Shown here: one piece after another, positions 5,521-10,496 of the stretch
Position numbering within the stretch: position 1 is the stretch's first letter
Layout: the number at the start of each line of letters is the position of its first letter
From: Rhodospirillaceae bacterium
GTDB lineage: Bacteria; Pseudomonadota; Alphaproteobacteria; UBA7985
Reading direction: 5' to 3'
DNA: 10,496 nucleotides
NCBI GenBank assembly: GCA_002700865.1
Contig: PAFB01000055.1
Span: 1 to 10,496, forward strand
Notes under the pieces: model-generated
What the model was told of the DNA's origin: nothing
The model's input: only the letters and a program-made list of their open reading frames with translations
Database searches by the model: none
Position numbers and translations under genes: made by a program

Positions 5521-7491
5521 CTATGCTGTGGGGTCAGCGATTTCGAGCGCGAACAGCTGACTGCCGGCAGAAACTTGCGCGCCGGGATCGAAGCCAATGG
5601 CTTGGACGATCCCGTCAGCCTTTGCGTGGATTTGATGCTGCATTTTCATCGCTTCCAAAATGGCCAAGCACTGTCCGGCTTGGACGCGGTCCCCGACCTG
5701 CACGGAAATTGACTGGAGCAATCCGTGCATGGGCGCGGAAATATGGCTTGGATCGTCTTCGCCTTGTTTCGCAGACGTGGACCAATAGCGCGACAGCGAG
5801 AACGAGCACCGCCCTAAGCAGAGCCAGATCTGATCGTGGTCAAAGCCAAAATACCGAACGTCCTGCGCCTTGCCGTCCACGCGATAAACGCCGTCGCGTG
5901 CCGTCAGCTCAAAGCGCTGGTTGAGGCAATGGGCCGTCCATGCGCCCGGCCCCGATTGCAAGAGCTCCACCATCACCACATCATCGCCAAGCAACAGGCG
6001 GTGGCGCGATCGGCCTACGCCGCTGCTGTGCCAGCCCAGCAAGTCATCGCTGAGATAAGCCGCTTGCTCGGCTGTCGCTTGCGCGCGCTGGGCCGCCACC
6101 ATAACCGTTGCCAGTGCAAGCACCTCGGGCGGGGGAGGCGGGTCGGCGAAATCGCCCTGCCACACCTCGTCGAGCAGCGCCGTCGTCGCTTCGCCCGCGG
6201 CAAAGGTTGGATCATCGAGAACCCGCAGCAGGAAATCACGATTGTTGGCCGGCCCAAACATCGCTGTATCGCTCAGCCCTTCGATCAACCGCTGACGCGC
6301 CTGCTCACGGTTGGAGCCGTGCGCGATGATCTTGGCCACCATCGGGTCGTAGAAGGGCGAAATGGATTGCCCCTGCGCGATCCCGGCGTCGGTCCGAACA
6401 TCGGCGGCGGCGGTTGGGTGCCAAACTGAGATTTTGCCTGCGGCCGGCAGGAAGTCATTGCCGGGGTCTTCGGCGTAGAGCCGTACCTCGATGGCGTGAC
6501 CGTTCAACGCCACCGCGTCTTGGGTCAAGGGCAGTGGCAGACCCTGCGCAACATCCAGCTGAAGGGCGACCAAGTCGAGGCCGGTGACCAGTTCCGTTAC
6601 CGGGTGCTCAACTTGCAAGCGGGTGTTCATCTCAAGGAAGTAGAAATCTCCGCTGTCGTCGAGCAGAAATTCAACCGTCCCCGCGCCGACATAGTTCACA
6701 GCCTTGGCCGCCTGCACCGCCGCTTCACCCATAGCGGCGCGCAAGGCCGGGGTCATGACCGGACAGGGGGCTTCTTCGACCACCTTTTGATGGCGGCGTT
6801 GAACGGAGCAATCGCGCTCTCCCAAATGGATCGTGGACCCATGCTGGTCGGCGAAGACCTGCACCTCCACATGGCGCGGGCGCAAGAGGGCGCGTTCGAG
6901 GATCAGCGTGCTGCTGCCAAAGGCGTTTTGGGCTTCGGACCGCGCCAAAGCCAGCGCGCCGGGCAGTTCAGCCGCATCGTAAACCAGCCGCATACCGCGA
7001 CCACCACCGCCGGCTGCCGCTTTGACCATCAACGGAAAGCCAATGTCGTTGCCCGCTTTGATAAGGCTTGGGTCGTCCTGTGCCGCGCCTTGGTATCCCG
7101 GGATGCAGGGAACCCCGGCAGCGATCATCAGGCGCTTGGCTGCGGCTTTGTTTCCCATGGCGTCGATGGCGTCTGCGGGCGGGCCGACAAATGTCATTCC
7201 GCCCTCGATCACCGCCCGGCAAAAGTCAGCACGCTCAGACAGGAAGCCGTAGCCGGGGTGCACGGCGTCCGCGCCCGTTTGCCCGGCAGCGTCAAGCAGT
7301 CGCTCAATCGACAAGTAGGACGCGCCAGCAGGCCCTTCACCGATCCGCACGGCTTGGTCTGCGGCGTGCCGGTGGGGCGCGTCTGCGTCTGCATCGGTAT
7401 AGACCGCGACGGTTTCCATCCCCTTGGCCTTGGCCGTCCGCATGATTCGCAGGGCAATTTCTCCGCGATTGGCAATCAGTAGCATTTTCAA
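5521..7491 (-). CDS. Acyl-CoA carboxylase, biotin carboxylase plus biotin carrier subunit
   Basis: Alpha subunit of a biotin-dependent acyl-CoA carboxylase, 656 residues, the usual size for methylcrotonyl-, propionyl- or geranyl-CoA carboxylases. It starts with the biotin carboxylase signature LLIANRGEIALR, then HPGYGFLSE (78-86), the ATP-grasp glycine loop KAAAGGGGRGM (157-167), and EMNTRLQVEHPVTE (287-300). A less conserved linker domain leads to a C-terminal biotinyl domain with EAMKM, whose lysine (about 616) carries biotin. The first codon is TTG (7491); an ATG two codons later (7485) would give 654 residues. GGAG lies nine bases before the TTG but fifteen before the ATG, which favours TTG. 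It is downstream of the carboxyltransferase gene by about 50 bases, in the same transcript. It carboxylates biotin with ATP and bicarbonate for the partner subunit. Confidence 0.93.
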   Translation of the reverse strand: MKMLLIANRGEIALRIMRTAKAKGMETVAVYTDADADAPHRHAADQAVRIGEGPAGASYLSIERLLDAAGQTGADAVHPGYGFLSERADFCRAVIEGGMTFVGPPADAIDAMGNKAAAKRLMIAAGVPCIPGYQGAAQDDPSLIKAGNDIGFPLMVKAAAGGGGRGMRLVYDAAELPGALALARSEAQNAFGSSTLILERALLRPRHVEVQVFADQHGSTIHLGERDCSVQRRHQKVVEEAPCPVMTPALRAAMGEAAVQAAKAVNYVGAGTVEFLLDDSGDFYFLEMNTRLQVEHPVTELVTGLDLVALQLDVAQGLPLPLTQDAVALNGHAIEVRLYAEDPGNDFLPAAGKISVWHPTAAADVRTDAGIAQGQSISPFYDPMVAKIIAHGSNREQARQRLIEGLSDTAMFGPANNRDFLLRVLDDPTFAAGEATTALLDEVWQGDFADPPPPPEVLALATVMVAAQRAQATAEQAAYLSDDLLGWHSSGVGRSRHRLLLGDDVVMVELLQSGPGAWTAHCLNQRFELTARDGVYRVDGKAQDVRYFGFDHDQIWLCLGRCSFSLSRYWSTSAKQGEDDPSHISAPMHGLLQSISVQVGDRVQAGQCLAILEAMKMQHQIHAKADGIVQAIGFDPGAQVSAGSQLFALEIADPTA

Positions 7492-7541
7492 GGCTTAGGT
7501 CTCCAGAATGGGAATCGCTGGTCCAAGGCTTCAGGCTGTCA

Positions 7542-9167
7542 TCAGAAACGGGCCACGCCATAGGTGCTTGGCTGCAAGGGACGTTGAGACGCTTCCAGAC
7601 AGGTTTCAATGCAAAAGGCGAGCACCTTCCGCGTGTCGCGCGGGTCGATCATCCCGTGATCCATCATGCGGCCAGAGGTATAGAATGCGTCCGATTGCCG
7701 GTCGAAGTTGTGGGCCAAGCGCTCGGATTGCTGCGCCAAACGCGCCTCATCAACGTCGATCCCTTTGCGTTTTGCGCTGGCCCGAGCGACCTGCGCCATG
7801 GTGATCGCGGCTTGTTCGCCGCCCATCACGCCGGTGATGGCATTGGGCCAAGTCAGCAAGAAATCCGGGTCAAACGCATAGCCGCACATGCCGTAGTTTC
7901 CCGCGCCAAAGGACGCGCCGATGTACAGCGAAAGTTTCGGCACCCGCAGGTTCGTCACAGCTTGGATCATCTTTGATCCGTGCTTAATCATGCCGGCTTG
8001 CTCGTATTCCGTGCCGACCATGAAGCCGGTGGTGTTGTTCAGGAAAACCACCGGCACTTGCGCCTGATCACAGGACTGAAGGAAGTGCGCCGCCTTAGTC
8101 GCGCCCTTGGGGTCCAAGGGGCCGTTGTTGCCGATGATGCCAACCTGATGCCCCATAATCGCGCCACGGACACAGACCGTTGCGGGCCCATAGTCCGGCT
8201 TGACATCCAGCAGGTCCGAGCCGTCGCAAAGACGCGCCATGACCTCATGGCAATCATAGGGCTGGCGGTAATCAACCGGCACCACGCCCGCGAGCTCATC
8301 GGCGGCCGCTCTGGGCGGCTCAATGGGCGCACGCGGGGCCGCTGGGGGCAGGGTCTTGTTCCAGTCCAGCCGCCGGACGACATCGCGGCAAATCTCAATC
8401 GCTGCTGCATCATCTTCGGCCAGATGCTCGACCAGACCGGTCTCCGTGGCGTGCATTTCCGCGCCGCCGAGTTCTTGGTCTGTGGCGTCTTCGCCTGTCG
8501 CTGCTTTAACCAGCGCGGCACCGGCGAGCATCGCCAGCCCATTGCCCTTCACGCCAATAACAACATCTGACAGCCCGGGCTGATACGCGCCCCCCGCAGT
8601 TGAGGGACCGTGCAGAACCGTGATGACGGGAACGCCAGCAGCAGACAGGCGCGCCCGGCTCGCAAACAGGCCGCCAGCATTGGCCCAAAGCTCAACGGTA
8701 TAGGCCATAAGATTGGCGCCACCACTCTCCACACTGTGGATGAAGGGCAGTTTGTACTTGAGCGCCATGGCCAGAAACTTCGTGCCTTTTTCCACCGTTT
8801 TCTCAGTGAAAGCACCGGCATTGATGCCGCTGTCATCGACCATCACAGCGCACCGAACACCGCTGATATAGCCAATCCCGGTGATCATCGTTGCGCCGGG
8901 TACGCTGGTTTCAACGTCTGGGTCGTCAACCAGATAACCGGTCATGTTGAACAGTTCGAGGAAGGGCATGCCCGGGTCCAGCAGCGCGGCGAGGCGCTCG
9001 CGAGGGCTGAGCTGACCGCGTTTGTCAAACACCGCACGCCGTTTTTCTGACAGCGCTTCAGCCCGAGCTTCGAGGCCGCGCATGCGCTCAACCATGGCAA
9101 GCATGTCGTTCCGGTTCTGGACGAAAGCCTCGCTTTGGCTCGGAGACTTAGACGTGAAAACGGGCAT
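7542..9167 (-). CDS. Acyl-CoA carboxylase carboxyltransferase (beta) subunit, geranyl/methylcrotonyl-CoA type
   Basis: Carboxyltransferase of 541 residues that moves the carboxyl group from biotin to an acyl-CoA; partner of the gene immediately downstream. Motifs include KRGQLSPRERLAALLDPG (49-66), ESGGANL (147-153), TAGGAYQPGLSD (190-201), VKAATGE (220-226), IIGNNGPLDP (344-353), NNTTGFMVG (377-385), and GASFGAGNYGMCG (417-429). The ending YGVARF and several of these blocks resemble the geranyl-CoA carboxylase beta subunit (AtuC) more than the leucine-pathway methylcrotonyl enzyme, which usually has VDSGGANL, AYVPAMSD and NITGFMVG. The comparison is from memory, so the substrate stays open. 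No isovaleryl-CoA dehydrogenase, enoyl-CoA hydratase or lyase gene is adjacent. A GGAA about a dozen bases before ATG is the only, weak, ribosome binding signal. Confidence 0.9.
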   Translation of the reverse strand: MPVFTSKSPSQSEAFVQNRNDMLAMVERMRGLEARAEALSEKRRAVFDKRGQLSPRERLAALLDPGMPFLELFNMTGYLVDDPDVETSVPGATMITGIGYISGVRCAVMVDDSGINAGAFTEKTVEKGTKFLAMALKYKLPFIHSVESGGANLMAYTVELWANAGGLFASRARLSAAGVPVITVLHGPSTAGGAYQPGLSDVVIGVKGNGLAMLAGAALVKAATGEDATDQELGGAEMHATETGLVEHLAEDDAAAIEICRDVVRRLDWNKTLPPAAPRAPIEPPRAAADELAGVVPVDYRQPYDCHEVMARLCDGSDLLDVKPDYGPATVCVRGAIMGHQVGIIGNNGPLDPKGATKAAHFLQSCDQAQVPVVFLNNTTGFMVGTEYEQAGMIKHGSKMIQAVTNLRVPKLSLYIGASFGAGNYGMCGYAFDPDFLLTWPNAITGVMGGEQAAITMAQVARASAKRKGIDVDEARLAQQSERLAHNFDRQSDAFYTSGRMMDHGMIDPRDTRKVLAFCIETCLEASQRPLQPSTYGVARF

Positions 9168-9204
9168 CGGCTATTGGTTCCATTCAGCAAGGCTGCCGCT
9201 GTGG

Positions 9205-9224
9205 CAATGGGTTCACCCACATTG
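9205..9224. promoter_or_regulatory. Near-palindromic candidate operator upstream of carboxylase genes
   Basis: CAATGGGT (9205-9212) and ACCC-A-CATTG (9215-9224) form a near-perfect inverted repeat about a two-base centre, with one extra A in the right arm. It lies 38-57 bases upstream of the carboxyltransferase start, a sensible site for a repressor of an acyl-CoA catabolic operon. No regulator gene is visible in the window. Confidence 0.35.
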
Positions 9225-9368
9225 AATTTTGCTTTTGCTCACCCGTCTTAGGGTCAACGAGCCTCAGGCGCAATGTGTAGGCTTGCGGTCTAACGGCCCG
9301 CCATCGTGGATGATGAAAGTCAAAGCATCAAGGCCTAGAACCCAGATCCGCGCCTCTCAGGGGCCATC

Positions 9369-9404
9369 AAAAAAGGGTCTCGGCTGTTGATGCCAGAGAC
9401 CCTT
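9369..9404 (-). terminator. Rho-independent terminator of the DUF2147 gene
   Basis: On the - strand a stem of AAGGGTCTC (reading GAGACCC on the + strand at 9396-9402) pairs with 9373-9381, extended by GGC/GCC (9382-9384/9392-9394) across one bulged A. It is followed by six T residues on the - strand (A-run at 9369-9374). The stem starts 68 bases beyond the stop of the DUF2147 gene, in the right orientation to end that transcript before the carboxylase genes. Confidence 0.88.
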
Positions 9405-9472
9405 GAAGCCATACATCTGCGCAAAGAAAACGGGTTGAACCCGTGGGCAAAAATGGTGGCGCGCGCTTGGAC

Positions 9473-9931
9473 TTAGTTCACAACCGTCCAGACCAGTTTG
9501 CGCGGACAAATGATGCCAATACAACCGGCGACCGTGATGGTGTTGTCGTCATTCTCGTCGACGATGAAACCATAGTACTTCATCTTTTCATCGCGAATTG
9601 ATTCATCAACAACAAAGACCCGGCCACCGCGGTACTTTCCACCGCCTTTGGCCTCCAAATCCGTGATCAAGTACATGTTTTGAAGCACGGTTCCGTCTGG
9701 CATGATGGACGGCTCGGTGAGGTAGGTGCCGTCTGGCAGAACGATGTTTGCCACGCGACCGCAAATAAGCTCGCTGTTGGACTCGCACGGTTCGAAGCGA
9801 ATATCGAGCGTGTTGGTCAGGGACTCAACCTCGCCGCCGGCGCCGGTGTTGAATGTCTTACCCACGATGTCTGCGGATGCCACGGTGGCACCTGCAATCG
9901 TCATTGCTAAGAGACTTAAAAGAAATCTCAT
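9473..9931 (-). CDS. DUF2147 family exported protein
   Basis: Small protein of 152 residues with an N-terminal Sec signal (MRFLLSLLAMTIAGATVASA) and a short beta-rich mature domain. Features of DUF2147 are CESNSELICGRV near the start, KGGGKYRGGRVF in the middle, and the closing VAGCIGIICPRKLVW, which matches the family's RGC-x-G-x-x-C-R-x-x-x-W type ending. Function of the family is unknown; members are periplasmic or secreted. The start at 9931 is chosen because GGGAGGATCACA immediately precedes that ATG and a clean signal peptide follows; a longer frame to 9994 lacks both. The four cysteines suggest disulfides in the periplasm. It is probably a single-gene unit, since a strong terminator follows it. 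Confidence 0.82.
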   Translation of the reverse strand: MRFLLSLLAMTIAGATVASADIVGKTFNTGAGGEVESLTNTLDIRFEPCESNSELICGRVANIVLPDGTYLTEPSIMPDGTVLQNMYLITDLEAKGGGKYRGGRVFVVDESIRDEKMKYYGFIVDENDDNTITVAGCIGIICPRKLVWTVVN

Positions 9932-10067
9932 TGTGATCCTCCCTATACAGATGAAGCTAAAACACGTCATCGAGATACAACCGTAAATTGGCAACCCGCG
10001 CCTGTCCAGATAGAGCGTTGGGTAAATGCGCCAAAGACCAGGGCCGCTGAAAGACTATCCGCTGCTG

Positions 10068-10496
10068 CTAAAGCACCACGGCGGAAAGCTGTTTTCGATA
10101 AGCTCGGACGGAAGCAGCATTGTCCCTGTGGAGCACACCTTGCGCATCGCAAACGCTGTTTTCAAAGCCAAGCCTGACGCCATAGCCTCGGGCTGCTGCG
10201 TCGCGCAGGCAAAGATGTTCGTTCCGTCCGAAAGCACAGACGCTCAGCGGTAAACCGTGGCCTTTCAAGCCTGAGGCAAGCGGGTTTAAATCGGCTGGGG
10301 CTGAATCGCGGGGCGGGGCGTATTGGCCCAAGACAACCAACACACGGCATTGTTCGGGTCGGACCAAGCCCGCTTCCCTCCAAGCCAGTAATTGGCTGAT
10401 ACAGCCGGGGGTATAGACGATGTGCTGGACCTCGATGCTGGCTTCATGGGCAAAGGCGTAGGTGGTTTTGGCGATGCTTGGATCTGCCGCCATTTC
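10068..10496 (-). CDS. BKACE (DUF849) family protein, 3' part only
   Basis: C-terminal 142 or so residues of a beta-keto acid cleavage enzyme-like protein; the 5' end lies outside the window because the frame is still open at the last base. The closing part GLPLSVCAFGRNEHLCLRDAAARGYGVRLGFENS and the following QGVLHRDNAASVRAYRKQL match the usual BKACE ending (W-S-V-C-A-x-G-R, alternate GG-x-VR-x-GLEDN, then N-A-x-V). Family members condense or cleave beta-keto acids with acetyl-CoA, for example 3-keto-5-aminohexanoate in lysine fermentation. The Met at 10493 is probably internal. The Gly-Phe-Glu-Asn-Ser variant of the usual Gly-Leu-Glu-Asp-Asn is worth noting. Substrate cannot be assigned. Confidence 0.78.
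   Translation of the reverse strand, partial: EMAADPSIAKTTYAFAHEASIEVQHIVYTPGCISQLLAWREAGLVRPEQCRVLVVLGQYAPPRDSAPADLNPLASGLKGHGLPLSVCAFGRNEHLCLRDAAARGYGVRLGFENSVCDAQGVLHRDNAASVRAYRKQLSAVVL

Larger units (their letters stand above)
9168..9472. other. Intergenic region between the carboxylase genes and the DUF2147 gene
   Basis: No gene was found in these 305 bases. The right part holds an intrinsic terminator for the gene to the right (9369-9404), and the left part holds a near-palindrome (9205-9224) upstream of the carboxyltransferase gene. The promoter of the carboxylase pair must lie here on the - strand; a TTGACC (reverse strand, near 9255-9260) is a possible -35 element, but no convincing -10 follows it. 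Confidence 0.5.

Noticed and set aside
5521..7491. Biotin protein as urea or guanidine carboxylase belonging to the guanidine operon
   Set aside because: Urea/guanidine carboxylase is a much larger single chain of about 1200 residues. This protein is 656 residues, is on the opposite strand, and is paired with an acyl-CoA carboxyltransferase.

Overview
The window reads as chromosomal DNA from a GC-rich Gram-negative bacterium, most likely an alphaproteobacterium. The evidence is high-GC codon use with strong antisense shadow frames, Sec signal peptides, and the gene families present. No rRNA, tRNA, CRISPR array or intact mobile element was seen.

Left part (1-5439, + strand): a self-contained guanidine-uptake and hydrolysis operon. 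About 575 bases without a gene (the first 240 are only about 31% G+C) lead into a recognisable guanidine-I (ykkC-type) riboswitch at about 575-670. It is followed by a candidate terminator-like expression platform and five genes: a periplasmic binding protein of the urea/guanidine-type NitT/TauT-like family, an inner-membrane permease, an ATPase, a ureohydrolase whose motifs match the Ni-dependent guanidine hydrolase GdmH rather than a classical agmatinase, and a small protein that starts with a (His-X)19 run. A GC-rich hairpin between the binding-protein gene and the permease gene probably tunes the relative expression of the two. The implied flow is: guanidine senses its own mRNA leader, is imported by the ABC transporter, and is hydrolysed to urea and ammonia. 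No urease, urea carboxylase, carboxyguanidine deiminase, HypA or HypB homologue is in the window. The His-rich protein is therefore the attractive candidate for supplying nickel to the enzyme, and it is the most novel item here.

Middle part (5521-9167, - strand, convergent with the operon): a two-gene biotin-dependent acyl-CoA carboxylase. The carboxyltransferase gene comes first and the biotin carboxylase/biotin carrier gene second. The carboxyltransferase has motifs closer to geranyl-CoA carboxylase than to classical methylcrotonyl-CoA carboxylase, but no partner pathway genes are visible.

Right part (9168-10496, - strand): an intergenic region with a near-palindrome upstream of the carboxylase genes and a textbook intrinsic terminator; a small exported DUF2147 protein; and the 3' end of a BKACE (DUF849, beta-keto acid cleavage) gene that runs off the window edge.
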